The notes beneath the pieces are model-generated. The model was given only the letters and a program-made list of their open reading frames with translations, was not told where the DNA came from and did not search any database. Below are positions 18,374 to 26,878 of a DNA stretch of 64,000 bases, one piece after another. The stretch lies in NCBI GenBank assembly GCA_002336975.1, contig DDFA01000016.1, positions 8,897 to 72,896 of the forward strand, given 5' to 3'. The DNA is from Phyllobacteriaceae bacterium UBA1940 (lineage in GTDB: Bacteria; Pseudomonadota; Alphaproteobacteria; Rhizobiales; Rhizobiaceae). Every line of letters starts with the position of its first letter. Position 1 is the first letter of the stretch. A program made the position numbers and the translations under genes.

Positions 18374-20821
18374 ATGATCAGACTGCTTGGATATTTCTTC
18401 GGGATTGGCGCCGTGTTCTTCCTCGGCGTGGCGGCAATGGTTGCCCTCTATCTCGGAAGTGTCGCAAAGGATCTCCCCGATTATGAGGTGCTGAACAGCT
18501 ACGCGCCGCCGGTGACGACGCGCGTTCACGCTGGCAATGGCGCGCTGATGGCCGAATATGCCCGCGAGCGCCGCCTCTATCTGCCGATCCAGGCGATCCC
18601 GGACCGCGTGAAGGCCGCCTTCCTCTCCGCCGAAGACAAGAATTTCTACCAGCATCCCGGCGTCGACGTGACGGGCCTGTTCCGCGCCATCGTGGTCAAC
18701 CTGCAGAACTTCGGCTCGGGCCGCCGCCCGGTCGGCGCATCGACCATCACGCAGCAGGTGGCGAAGAACTTCCTGCTCTCCTCCGACCAGACCATGGACC
18801 GCAAGGTCAAGGAGGCGATCCTCTCCTTCCGCATCGAGCAGGCCTATTCCAAGGACCGCATTCTCGAACTCTATCTCAACGAGATCTTCTTCGGCCTGAA
18901 TTCCTACGGCATCGCCGGCGCGGCGCTCACCTATTTCGACAAGTCCGTCACCGAGCTGACCATCGCCGAGACCGCCTATCTGGCGGCCCTGCCGAAGGGG
19001 CCGTCGAACTACCATCCGTTCCGTCGCACGGAAGCCGCTCTCGAGCGCCGCAACTGGGTCATCGACCGTATGGTCGAGAACGGCTACGTCACCCAGAGCG
19101 ACGGCGCGGAGGCCAAGACCCAGCCGCTCGGCGTGACGCCACGTCACCGCGGCACCTATCTCTTTGCCTCGGACTATTTCTCCGAGGAGGTTCGCCGCCA
19201 GATCATCGAGCGCTACGGCGACAACGCACTTTACGAAGGCGGCCTTTCGGTTCGCACTTCGCTCGACCCGCGCATCCAGGTCGCGGCCCGCAAGGCCCTG
19301 CAGCACGGTCTCATCAACTATGATGAGCGCCGCGGCTTCCACGGCCCGATCAAGAGCATCGAGATCGGCGGCGACTGGGGCGTGGAACTCGCCAAGATCG
19401 ACGCCTTCTCCGACGTGCCGGAATGGAAGCTCGCCGTCGTGCTGGCCGTCGATGACGGCGGCGCGGATATCGGCCTGCAGCCGAGCAAGGAAGCCTCCGG
19501 CAAGGTCGTAGAGGAGCGCGTCACGGGCCGCATCGAGGCCAAGGCGATGAACTGGGCCTATCGTTCCGCCAAGGGCGACCGCAAGACGGCCAAGTCGCCG
19601 GCCGGTGTCTTCGATGTCGGCGACGTCGTCTATGTCGAGCCGATGGAAGGCGGCACCTATCGCCTTCGCCAGCCGCCGAAGGTGCAGGGCGGCCTCATCG
19701 CCATGGACCCGCATACCGGCCGCGTACTCGCCATGGTCGGCGGCTTCTCCTACGGCCAGTCGGAATTCAACCGCGCGACGCAGGCGATGCGCCAGCCGGG
19801 CTCCTCCTTCAAGCCCTTCGTCTATGCGGCGGCGCTTGACAACGGCTATACGCCGGCCTCGGTGGTCATGGACGCGCCGTTCGAGATCGTCGCCGGCGGC
19901 CAGGTCTGGCGCCCGCAGAACTACGGCGGCGGTTCGGCCGGCCCCTCGACGCTGCGCCTCGGCATCGAGCGCTCGCGTAATCTGATGACGGTGCGCCTGG
20001 CCAACGACATGGGCATGAACCTTGTTGCCGAGTATGCCGAGCGCTTCGGCATCTACGACAAGATGCTGCCGGTTCTCGCCATGTCGCTCGGCTCGGGTGA
20101 GACCACGGTGATGCGCATGGTTTCGGCCTATGCCGTGCTTGCCAACGGCGGCAAGCAGATCAAGCCCTCGCTGATCGACCGCATTCAGGATCGCTACGGC
20201 AAGACCATCTTCCGCCACGAAGAGCGCACCTGCGAGAACTGCAACGCCAGCGATTGGGAAAACCAGCCGGAACCGGAACTGGTCGACAATCGCGAGCAGG
20301 TCCTCGACCCGATGACCGCCTACCAGATCACCTCGATGATGGAAGGCGTCGTCACGCGCGGCACCGCCGCCGGCAAGATCAAGCTCGACCGCCCGACGGC
20401 CGGCAAGACCGGCACGACCAACGACGAGAAGGACGCGTGGTTCGTCGGCTATACGCCGGATCTCGTGGCCGGCCTCTATATCGGCTTCGACAGCCCGGCC
20501 CCGCTCGGCCGCGGCGGCACCGGCGGCTCGCTTTCCGCGCCGATCTTCAACGAGTTCATGCAGGCTGCTGTGGAGGGTACGCGCCCGACGAAGTTCATCG
20601 TGCCCGAGGGCATGCAGTTCATCGCCGTCAACCGCAAGACCGGCATGCAGGCCTATGAGGGCGATCCGGACACGATCATGGAAGCCTTCAAGCCCGGCAC
20701 CGGCCCGGCCGACGTCTTCTCGGTCATCGGCGGTGACGAATATGCGACCCCAGAGGAAATCCTGAACAGCTCGCCGCAGGCCAATCAGGCCGTGACCGGT
20801 GGCAGCGGCGGCCTGTTCTGA
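18374..20821 (+). CDS. mrcA: Penicillin-binding protein 1A (transglycosylase/transpeptidase)
   Basis: An 815-residue class A PBP that polymerises and cross-links peptidoglycan in the periplasm. A single N-terminal membrane anchor (FFGIGAVFFLGVAAMVALYL) precedes the GT51 transglycosylase domain with AFLSAEDKNFYQHPGVD and STITQQVAKNFLL. The transpeptidase domain has the active-site RQPGSSFKPF (SxxK), a SRN motif in IERSRNLMTV, and KTGTTNDEKDAWF (KTG). The length is normal. A strong terminator follows before prfB. Confidence 0.97.
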   Translation: MIRLLGYFFGIGAVFFLGVAAMVALYLGSVAKDLPDYEVLNSYAPPVTTRVHAGNGALMAEYARERRLYLPIQAIPDRVKAAFLSAEDKNFYQHPGVDVTGLFRAIVVNLQNFGSGRRPVGASTITQQVAKNFLLSSDQTMDRKVKEAILSFRIEQAYSKDRILELYLNEIFFGLNSYGIAGAALTYFDKSVTELTIAETAYLAALPKGPSNYHPFRRTEAALERRNWVIDRMVENGYVTQSDGAEAKTQPLGVTPRHRGTYLFASDYFSEEVRRQIIERYGDNALYEGGLSVRTSLDPRIQVAARKALQHGLINYDERRGFHGPIKSIEIGGDWGVELAKIDAFSDVPEWKLAVVLAVDDGGADIGLQPSKEASGKVVEERVTGRIEAKAMNWAYRSAKGDRKTAKSPAGVFDVGDVVYVEPMEGGTYRLRQPPKVQGGLIAMDPHTGRVLAMVGGFSYGQSEFNRATQAMRQPGSSFKPFVYAAALDNGYTPASVVMDAPFEIVAGGQVWRPQNYGGGSAGPSTLRLGIERSRNLMTVRLANDMGMNLVAEYAERFGIYDKMLPVLAMSLGSGETTVMRMVSAYAVLANGGKQIKPSLIDRIQDRYGKTIFRHEERTCENCNASDWENQPEPELVDNREQVLDPMTAYQITSMMEGVVTRGTAAGKIKLDRPTAGKTGTTNDEKDAWFVGYTPDLVAGLYIGFDSPAPLGRGGTGGSLSAPIFNEFMQAAVEGTRPTKFIVPEGMQFIAVNRKTGMQAYEGDPDTIMEAFKPGTGPADVFSVIGGDEYATPEEILNSSPQANQAVTGGSGGLF

Positions 20822-20839
20822 TCCAGCCGATCCTTTTGC

Positions 20840-20885
20840 GAGGGCGGGCGCGGGGCTTTACATCCGCGCCCGCCCTCTCTATTTC
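20840..20885 (+). terminator. Strong hairpin after mrcA
   Basis: A perfect 14-bp GC-rich stem GAGGGCGGGCGCGG / CCGCGCCCGCCCTC (20840-20853 with 20864-20877) and a 10-base loop, followed by TCTATTTC. It lies just after the mrcA stop and before prfB. Confidence 0.7.
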
Positions 20886-20921
20886 GGGGCCACCGAAACC
20901 TGAAGCATCGAAGAAACGGAC

Positions 20922-22053
20922 ATGCGCGCGGAAATCGAGAATATCGTGGACGAAATCAAGCAGGCCATAAGCCTGCTGAGGAGGCATCTTTGACTGGGAT
21001 CAGGCGGTAAGACGACTGGACTGGTTGAACAACAAGGCAGAGGACCCCAACCTCTGGAACGATGCCCAGGAAGCCCAGAAGCTGATGCGCGAGCGCCAGC
21101 AGCTGGACGAAAGCATCAATGGCGTGAAAGCCATCGAGCAGCAGCTCCGGGACAATATCGAACTCATCGAAATGGGTGAGGAAGAGGGCGACGATTCCGT
21201 CGTCAAGGACGCCGAGGACGCGCTGAAGGCCGTCAAGGTCGAGGCCGCGCGCAAGCAGGTCGAGGCCATGCTTTCGGGCGAGGCGGACACCAACGACACC
21301 TATCTCGAAGTGCATTCCGGCGCCGGCGGCACGGAAAGCCAGGACTGGGCGAACATGCTCCTGCGCATGTACACCCGCTGGGCCGAGCGTTCGGGCTACA
21401 AGGTGGAACTGCTGGAAGTCCACGACGGCGAAGAGGCCGGCATCAAGTCCGCGACGCTCCTCGTCAAGGGCCACAACGCCTATGGCTGGCTGAAGACGGA
21501 ATCGGGCGTGCATCGCCTCGTCCGCATCTCGCCCTATGACAGCAATGCGCGGCGTCACACCTCGTTCTCGTCGATCTGGGTCTATCCGGTCGTCGACGAT
21601 TCGATCAACATCGAGGTGAATGAGAGCGATTGCCGTATCGACACCTACCGTTCGTCGGGCGCCGGCGGCCAGCACGTCAACACGACCGACTCGGCCGTGC
21701 GCATCACGCACATCCCGACCGGCATCGTGGTCGCCTGCCAGCAGGAGCGTTCGCAGCACAAGAACCGCGCCAAGGCGTGGGACATGCTGCGCGCCCGCCT
21801 CTACGAGCAGGAACTGAAGAAGCGTGAGGACGCCGCCAACGCCGAAGCCGCCTCCAAGACGGATATCGGCTGGGGTCACCAGATCCGCTCCTACGTCCTC
21901 CAGCCTTATCAGCTGGTCAAGGACCTGCGGACCGGCGTCGAAAGCACGGCTCCGTCCGACGTGCTCGATGGCGAACTCAACGAGTTCATGGAAGCCGCGC
22001 TCGCCCACCGCGTCAATGGCGGCGCCGATGCGGTCGTGGACGACCTGAGCTGA
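20922..22053 (+). CDS. prfB: Peptide chain release factor 2, with programmed +1 frameshift
   Basis: RF2 recognises UGA and UAA and releases the finished protein. Translation begins at the ATG at 20922 and runs 23 codons ([16 protein letters not shown]...RRHL) to an in-frame TGA at 20991. A +1 shift at CTT-TGA-C then enters the main frame ([15 protein letters not shown]...). The full product is about 376 residues. The peptidyl-release motif is in [16 protein letters not shown]. Annotation from the ATG-like codon at 21025 would lose the N-terminus. Confidence 0.97.
20979..20994 (+). promoter_or_regulatory. prfB: prfB recoding site (autoregulatory +1 frameshift)
   Basis: AGGAGG (20979-20984) acts as an internal Shine-Dalgarno three bases before the slippery CTT, followed by TGA C (20991-20994). 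This is the classic arrangement by which low RF2 delays termination at UGA and promotes the shift, so RF2 controls its own synthesis. Confidence 0.93.
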
Positions 22054-22076
22054 GATTGCCGGAAATGAAATGGATG

Positions 22077-22100
22077 ACGGGCGCTTCGGCGCCCGTTTTC
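22077..22100 (+). terminator. Terminator after prfB with UUCG tetraloop
   Basis: An 8-bp stem ACGGGCGC / GCGCCCGT (22077-22084 with 22089-22096) closed by a TTCG tetraloop, with TTTTC at its 3' side. It lies between prfB and the converging gene at 22099 and overlaps the end of that gene by two bases. Confidence 0.75.
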
Positions 22101-22590
22101 AGTTGGTGGCCCGCTCCACCTTGATCTCGCCGAGATCGTCGATCAGCACGGTCCAGCTTTCCGGCTCCGCCGCCTTCGGATCCGTCTTCAGATAGACTGT
22201 CGCGAAGAGGCCCGGCTGCGCTGTGATGCCCGACGAATTTTCCGGGCGGATATCCGTCACATAGGGCTTCAGCGCCGAAAACTCCTCCAGCACCGTCGAG
22301 GAGGCGACTTTCGGGCCGTTTGCGGTGGCTTCGATTTGCTGGAGATGGATTTCGGCCGTGCCGTCGGGCTGGCGCTCGGCGATCAGCTTGTAGTAGCCGC
22401 GCCGCATGTCGGCCTTTTCGTCGCTTTTGCCCGTTTCGGCCCTGGTCGCTTCGGTATCTCCGGCCGGCTCTTCCCAGAAGCCGGTGCTGACCACGAAGGT
22501 GATTGTTTCCGCGACGGGTGAAGGGCTTTCGGCCGATGCCGTGCCGGCGAGGAGAAGGAAGGCGAGGGCGGCAAGCATGTGCCGTTTCAT
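22099..22590 (-). CDS. Hypothetical secreted protein
   Basis: A 163-residue protein with a clear signal peptide (MKRHMLAALAFLLLAGTASA, cleavage after ASA). The mature part has no motif I can name; it is acidic with beta-strand-like stretches (ETITFVVSTGFWEE, KLIAERQPDGTAEIHLQQIE). It follows nadK on the same strand with a 31-base gap and may be co-transcribed with it. It is probably periplasmic. Confidence 0.75.
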   Translation of the reverse strand: MKRHMLAALAFLLLAGTASAESPSPVAETITFVVSTGFWEEPAGDTEATRAETGKSDEKADMRRGYYKLIAERQPDGTAEIHLQQIEATANGPKVASSTVLEEFSALKPYVTDIRPENSSGITAQPGLFATVYLKTDPKAAEPESWTVLIDDLGEIKVERATN

Positions 22591-22621
22591 GGCGAACTCC
22601 TGTCCTGGACGCGTCGCAGCC

Positions 22622-23395
22622 TCAGTAATCGAATTGTTCGGCGAGAATCCGGTCGGACCAGGAATGATCCGGATCCGAGAGGATGCGTGCCGAAAGGCCG
22701 GCCGATTCGGCGATGCGCACGGAGATGACCGATTTGACCTCGGTATTGTCGGCGACCGCGTTGACCGGCCGCTTTTCCGCCTCCAGCACTTCGATCTCCA
22801 CCGTCACCTTGTTCGGCAGCAACGCGCCACGCCAGCGGCGGGGCCGAAAGGCGCTGACCGGCGTCAAGGCAAGAAGCGGCGCTTCCAGCGGCAGGATGGG
22901 ACCATGGGCGGACAGGTTATAGGCCGTGGAGCCGGCCGGCGTCGCCAGCAGCAGGCCGTCGCAGATGAGTTCCTCCAGCCTGACGCGGCCGTCCACGCTG
23001 ACGCGCAGCTTGGCCGCCTGGTAGGACTGGCGGAACAGGTAGACCTCGTTGATGGCAAGCGCCCGGCGTTCCTGGCCACTTGCATCGTTCGTTATCATTT
23101 CGAGGGGGCGGAAAGCGTTTTCCACCGCGGCATCGATGCGTTCCGGCAGGGCCTTCGCATCGTAGCGGTTCATCAGGAAGCCGATGGAGCCGCGGTTCAT
23201 GCCGTAGACGCGCTTGCCGGAATTCATCGTCGTGTGCAGCGTCTGCAGCATGAAGCCGTCGCCGCCGAGCGCGACGATCACGTCGGCCTCCTCCGGGTCG
23301 GTATTGCCGTAGATGGCAATCAGATCGTCGCGCGCTTCCTGCGCTTCGGGCGCCTGCGAGGCGACGAAGGAGAGGGAGGTGAAGTTACGCGTCAT
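22622..23395 (-). CDS. nadK: NAD kinase
   Basis: A 257-residue ATP-NAD kinase that makes NADP. The GGDG motif is in VIVALGGDGFMLQTLH, followed by GMNRGSIGFLMN and the conserved LICDGLLLATPAGSTAYNLSAHGPI. The length matches the short alphaproteobacterial form. The start at 23395 (MTRNFTSLSFVAS) agrees with rhizobial homologues. Confidence 0.96.
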   Translation of the reverse strand: MTRNFTSLSFVASQAPEAQEARDDLIAIYGNTDPEEADVIVALGGDGFMLQTLHTTMNSGKRVYGMNRGSIGFLMNRYDAKALPERIDAAVENAFRPLEMITNDASGQERRALAINEVYLFRQSYQAAKLRVSVDGRVRLEELICDGLLLATPAGSTAYNLSAHGPILPLEAPLLALTPVSAFRPRRWRGALLPNKVTVEIEVLEAEKRPVNAVADNTEVKSVISVRIAESAGLSARILSDPDHSWSDRILAEQFDY

Positions 23396-23524
23396 GCCCT
23401 GTTTCCCGCATCCTCGCTGCAAAGTCTCGCCCGGGGGGGCCGGTCTTTGTCGCATGCCTTTACGGCATGCGCATCTGAAAAATGTGACAGTGCCGGGTGA
23501 GCGAACGGCGATCGTCGCCGGATA

Positions 23525-23719
23525 TCAGGACTGGCGGTGCTTTGCCTGCGCTTCGAGGCCCTTGAGCACGGCCTGACCGGCTGCAGCCGCCTGGAGCGGA
23601 TTGGCGAAGGGGCCGTTCACCGGATAGGTCACGCCGCGATAGGTCAGGGCGAAGAAATAGCGCCCCTTGCTGTCCTTCTCCACCGTGACCTTGGTGGTCG
23701 GATCCTTGTCTGCCGTCAC
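23525..23719 (-). CDS. Small conserved hypothetical protein
   Basis: A 64-residue protein, TVEKDSKGRYFFALTYRGVTY in its middle and a basic C-terminus (VLKGLEAQAKHRQ). I do not recognise the family. It has the look of a small cytosolic alpha/beta protein. It lies upstream of nadK on the same strand, separated by about 130 bases. Confidence 0.6.
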   Translation of the reverse strand: MTADKDPTTKVTVEKDSKGRYFFALTYRGVTYPVNGPFANPLQAAAAGQAVLKGLEAQAKHRQS

Positions 23720-23945
23720 GTCCGTTCCTCCGAAGAATCCTTTCGCGCGGCCGGTCTCTTGTGCCGGTACTGCTGCGCGAAGCGGGGTGGTGGCGCCGAA
23801 AGGCGCCGTCTTGAGCTAGACAGGCCTATAGGACAGTCGGCCCGGCGCGGCAATGCATCTGTGCGTGACAGGCGGGTGTCTTGCCGCAAGAGGGCCGGGA
23901 TTCTACACCTCGAACGGGCTTCGGAAAGCTAACTGGAAAAACAAC

Positions 23946-24335
23946 ATGCCTCTCCCCACCGTTTCCATAGAGGAAATCCGCGCCCTCGAAGAGGCGCTGC
24001 ATCGCCCCGACATCCGCCGTTCATCCGGCGCGGTCGAGGCTCTTCTGGCCGAAGGCTTTGTCGAGTTCGGAAGCTCAGGCACGATCTATCACCGGGCGGA
24101 AACGATCGCGCTTCTGGCCGAAGAGGAGGGCGAGGCAGACGCTGGAACCCTGCGCGCGGACAACTACGCGCTGACTCGGATCGCCACTGATGTCGTCCTC
24201 CTAACGTACCGCACCACGCGCGCGCAAGCAGATGGTTCGAAGCGACGGGTCCTGCGCAGTTCCATCTGGAAACATGATGGAGGGCGCTGGCAGATGCTCT
24301 TCCACCAGGGAACCGTCACCGCTTCGGAAAATTAG
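23946..24335 (+). CDS. DUF4440 / SnoaL-like (NTF2-fold) protein
   Basis: A 129-residue protein matching the DUF4440 branch of the NTF2-like superfamily: an N-terminal helix (SIEEIRALEEAL), EALLAEGFVEFGSSGTIYHR, RIATDVVLLTYRTTR and the closing RSSIWKHDGGRWQMLFHQGT. Such proteins form small ligand-binding or enzymatic pockets; the substrate is unknown. The start at 23946 fits the family; the earlier in-frame start at 23853 does not. Confidence 0.8.
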   Translation: MPLPTVSIEEIRALEEALHRPDIRRSSGAVEALLAEGFVEFGSSGTIYHRAETIALLAEEEGEADAGTLRADNYALTRIATDVVLLTYRTTRAQADGSKRRVLRSSIWKHDGGRWQMLFHQGTVTASEN

Positions 24336-24348
24336 GCCGGGTAGCCTC

Positions 24349-24549
24349 TTAACCGTGGCGGACGGAAGCGTTTGAGAATGCCCGGCTCTCCCGCACGATC
24401 ATCGTCGCGATCGCCAGCCTTTCCTCGACCGCGTCGCGCTCGACGATAAGAGTGCGCAGGGCCTCCAGCGCATCGCCATTATGAAGCGCCAGAATTTCGA
24501 GCGCTTCCTCCCGGTCCGTTCTCGTGTCGAAGCAATGGGCTTGGGTCAT
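24349..24549 (-). CDS. Small hypothetical protein, second gene of LexA-box micro-operon
   Basis: A 66-residue protein (DTRTDREEALEILALHNGDA in the N-terminal half, then LRTLIVERDAVEERLAIA) predicted to be mostly helical. I do not recognise a named family. Its ATG overlaps the stop of the upstream small gene as ATGA (24549-24546), which implies translational coupling. The pair is read from a promoter that overlaps a LexA box, so it should be induced by DNA damage; this is inference. Confidence 0.65.
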   Translation of the reverse strand: MTQAHCFDTRTDREEALEILALHNGDALEALRTLIVERDAVEERLAIATMIVRESRAFSNASVRHG

Positions 24550-24713
24550 TGCAACCGAAGCTCCAGCTGTTTCTTGCTTTTCAGGACATAGAGCGGCTTG
24601 GCGACGGCCGCGGCCTTGCGTTGAAGTTCAAGCCGGTTCTGCATCTGCCGTTCGCGCAACGACCGGCAGGCCTCAAGAAGGGCATTTCCACGTTCCAATG
24701 CATCGTTCTGCAT
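24546..24713 (-). CDS. Small hypothetical protein, first gene of LexA-box micro-operon
   Basis: A 55-residue helical, basic protein (starts MQNDALERGNALLEACRSLR, ends KSKKQLELRLQ). GGAGG lies about 9 bases before the ATG at 24713. A promoter with TTGACC (24765-24760) and CATAAA (24742-24737), 17 bases apart, lies just upstream and overlaps a LexA box. The stop overlaps the next start (ATGA). No known domain; the Arg/Lys/Leu-rich helix could bind nucleic acid or protein, which is a guess. Confidence 0.6.
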   Translation of the reverse strand: MQNDALERGNALLEACRSLRERQMQNRLELQRKAAAVAKPLYVLKSKKQLELRLQ

Positions 24714-24730
24714 GACCGCAACCTCCGAAT

Positions 24731-24745
24731 GTTCCCTTTATGTTC
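24731..24745 (-). promoter_or_regulatory. Alphaproteobacterial LexA (SOS) box
   Basis: GTTC (24731-24734), seven bases, GTTC (24742-24745) is an exact match to the GTTC-N7-GTTC operator known for alphaproteobacterial LexA. It overlaps the predicted -10 element of the leftward micro-operon, so bound LexA would block transcription. Confidence 0.75.
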
Positions 24746-24789
24746 TATTTTTGAGGCGCGGTCAAGGGAGGCCGGAGAGGACGACGGTT

Positions 24790-24915
24790 TCATAGCGTAG
24801 CGCGGACGAAGTGCGAAACGCTCCGCACGGTTCCCTGCGTGTAGGCGCCATGATTCTGGGTGAAATCCCAGGCGAGGGCACAGACAAGGGCAAAGATGGC
24901 GACGACGTATCTCAT
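24790..24915 (-). CDS. Small single-span membrane or exported peptide
   Basis: A 41-residue peptide, MRYVVAIFALVCALAWDF followed by a polar tail with TQNHGAYTQG. The N-terminal hydrophobic run would serve as a membrane anchor or signal. It looks like the small inner-membrane peptides common in Rhizobiaceae. The Shine-Dalgarno is weak (GGGGTG), so confidence is limited. Confidence 0.45.
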   Translation of the reverse strand: MRYVVAIFALVCALAWDFTQNHGAYTQGTVRSVSHFVRATL

Positions 24916-25150
24916 GGGCACCCCGCACGACATGGAAGGAATGCGCTGACGAAGGCGAGGACGACATTGCGACAGGCGCAAGCCAACCGGAGGCATGATG
25001 CGCCTCGACGGAAGATGAATCCATTGAATTTCAGGATATTCTTATGAAGTCGCGATACGCGGCTAACGGAAAAGAAATGGCAGGCCGAAATGTATCGAAA
25101 CGGCACCGCGAAGCGAGGGCCGGTTTGAAGTCAGTGCGTATGGTAGAGAG

Positions 25151-25196
25151 TGGTGCCCCCAGCAAGACTCGAACTCGCGACCCCCTGATTACAAAT
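25151..25196 (-). other. 3' remnant of tRNA-Thr(UGU), prophage left attachment site (attL)
   Basis: Read leftward, this holds the anticodon loop (TTTGTAA), the 3' anticodon stem TCAGG, a T-arm with GAGTTCGAGTCTT and an acceptor end TGGGGGCACCA. The 5' half of the tRNA (acceptor 5' strand, D-arm, 5' anticodon stem) is absent: immediately to the right the sequence turns AT-rich and unrelated. The integrase gene lies 260 bases away. This is the pattern left by a tRNA-targeting integrase. Confidence 0.85.
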
Positions 25197-25257
25197 TTTT
25201 ATCGGAATACGTCTTTTCAAATAGTTAACGGAATGCGACCGAATGCGTATTTCCTTA

Positions 25258-25458
25258 CTATGAAAGCTCTTGTCGGTCTTCCGCCTCCAGCCAGGCCACC
25301 GCTTCGCGCTGTCTGGAAAAGCCTCGACGCCGGCGCGGGAACGCGCCGTGATCATCCGCTTCGCGCGGGCGGAAGGCGAGCCAGCGTTCGGCAGGCTTGT
25401 TCCCTCTGAACCATTCGATATGGCCGATCAGGCGGCCGGCGATCGAGACGGTCTTCAT
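25258..25458 (-). CDS. Small phage protein downstream of integrase
   Basis: A 66-residue protein (starts MKTVSIAGRLIGHIEWFRG, then WLAFRPREAD and a C-terminal SRQREAVAWLEAE). Its ATG overlaps the integrase TGA (ATGA), so it is coupled to int. The layout WxAFRP...G-F-x-xQREAVxWL recalls small phage proteins near integrases, but I cannot assign a function. It is the last gene before the attachment site. Confidence 0.6.
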   Translation of the reverse strand: MKTVSIAGRLIGHIEWFRGNKPAERWLAFRPREADDHGAFPRRRRGFSRQREAVAWLEAEDRQELS

Positions 25459-26726
25459 TGCTCGTTTTCCTCTTCTCCATCGTACCAGGCGACCATCTTG
25501 GATATGGCTGTATCGGCCAGCTCGGGGTTTATCGCCAGGTAGTGTTTCAGAATGTCATGCGCCGTCTTCATGCTGTGGCCGGTGATCGAGCAGATCTCGG
25601 GGATAGAGCAGCCGGAATTTGCCAGCCAGGTGACGGCCGTGTCGCGCAGGTCCTGGTCGCGCAGGGAAAGCAGGGTCTCGCCCTCGACGGCCGGCCGATC
25701 GGGAACCGGCTTGCCGACCAGGCTCGGCATGGGCTTGATCTCGGGATGCCCATCCGCTGCTGGCAGGCCGCGTGCGGCGGCGTCGCGGATCTCGGAAAAC
25801 AGATGGGCGTAGTGCGACGACAGGAGAGGGCGCCAGCGGCGTTCGTCGAGGATGACGTGTGGCGAGATCACCTCGGCCCGCTTTCGCCTCTCCTCGGCCG
25901 CCTGGAGCCGTTGGCGTACGATCGGCGCTTCGGGCATCGAGACGATCGCCTTTGTCTTCATCTGGCGCAGGGTGAGCCTGCCGCCCTTCCTATCGGCGAT
26001 GCCATAGTTCAGCCGATCGGCCTGGCGCTGGCCGGACCAGACGCCAAGAATGATCATGTCGCCGATTTCGGCGCGGCCGAGCCGATCGGCAACCGCCACC
26101 AGCTGGGCGATCTCTTCGCGGGTGCCGACGCGGATCCGCGGCGGCGGCGTCTTCATGCCGAGCCCGTGGGCCGGGTTCGGCTTTTCCGGATTGATCCGTC
26201 CCTTGCGGATCGCCCAGGTGAAGGCAATGCCGAGCACGCGCATGGTGGCGACGGCCTGGGCGTTGCCGACGGTCGCGCGCAGGGTGTCGTACATGCCGAC
26301 GCAGATCGGCCGGGTGAAGGCCTCGGCCTCGGCCTCCCATGCATCCGGCAGGTGCTTGCGGATGACGTTCTCCTTCCAGCGGTACTCGGCAACCGTCTTG
26401 CTGGCGAGATCCGCGATGTCGGGATTGTCGGCCGGGTGCAGCCATTCCTGGAAGAGTTTTCGCAGCGGGTAGGCCGGCGCCAGCGGCGCGGCGCTTGCCG
26501 TCGCCGGCGTGCGCTTCTTCGGCTTTGCCTTGCGGGCCTGCTGGCGCAGATTGCGATCGAATTCGCGCGACCACTCCAGCGCCTCGCCGGCGCTCATCCA
26601 GCGGCCGTCCTCGTGGCGGAGGTCTATGCCCTCGTGGCCCTGCTCTCGCAGCGTCTTGGACGGGGAGAAGCGCGGCCGCCCGCGGCGCCAGGAAATGTAT
26701 TTTATCTTGGGATCTTGTTCGGACAT
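25455..26726 (-). CDS. int: Tyrosine recombinase, phage integrase
   Basis: A 423-residue site-specific recombinase expected to integrate and excise the phage at tRNA-Thr. The catalytic domain is C-terminal: the first Arg lies in GVWSGQRQADRLNY, the second in QDLRDTAVTWLANSG (the usual His before LR is Gln-Asp here), then ITGHSMKTAHDILKHY with the His and the nucleophilic Tyr. An N-terminal SAM-like core-binding domain lies around residues 88-190. I used the ATG at 26726 (MSEQDPKIKY). It is closest to attL and points toward it. Confidence 0.95.
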   Translation of the reverse strand: MSEQDPKIKYISWRRGRPRFSPSKTLREQGHEGIDLRHEDGRWMSAGEALEWSREFDRNLRQQARKAKPKKRTPATASAAPLAPAYPLRKLFQEWLHPADNPDIADLASKTVAEYRWKENVIRKHLPDAWEAEAEAFTRPICVGMYDTLRATVGNAQAVATMRVLGIAFTWAIRKGRINPEKPNPAHGLGMKTPPPRIRVGTREEIAQLVAVADRLGRAEIGDMIILGVWSGQRQADRLNYGIADRKGGRLTLRQMKTKAIVSMPEAPIVRQRLQAAEERRKRAEVISPHVILDERRWRPLLSSHYAHLFSEIRDAAARGLPAADGHPEIKPMPSLVGKPVPDRPAVEGETLLSLRDQDLRDTAVTWLANSGCSIPEICSITGHSMKTAHDILKHYLAINPELADTAISKMVAWYDGEEENEQ

Positions 26727-26756
26727 GGCGGCAACCTTTCGATACGCAGAAACAAG

Positions 26757-26861
26757 GAAGACCGGCGGCACTCGATACACAGCCGTCGGTCTTCAGGGGC
26801 CGCCGGCCTGGGAGCACTGAGGCGGCGGGCAACGCAGGCGGCGGGGACTTACGCCTGCGTT
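26757..26861 (-). terminator. Two hairpins between int and the upstream leftward genes
   Basis: One stem pairs GAAGACC (26757-26763) with GGTCTTC (26788-26794), extended by CGGC/GCCG. A second pairs AACGCAGGCG (26831-26840) with CGCCTGCGTT (26852-26861), a perfect 10-bp stem. Neither has a long U tract. They lie in the 150-base gap before int and may reduce read-through into int or affect mRNA decay. Confidence 0.4.
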
Positions 26862-26878
26862 AAGGGTTCACCGGTCTG

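Noticed and set aside
24731..24745. Chance match to the LexA box
   Set aside because: Kept as a finding: the exact match overlaps a well-spaced promoter in front of a coupled gene pair, so chance is less likely.
25151..25196. A complete tRNA-Thr gene
   Set aside because: Only the 3' part is present; no D-arm or 5' acceptor strand follows on the right.
25044..25409. 121-residue frame across the attachment site
   Set aside because: It crosses the tRNA remnant and the host-phage junction and overlaps the small gene after int.
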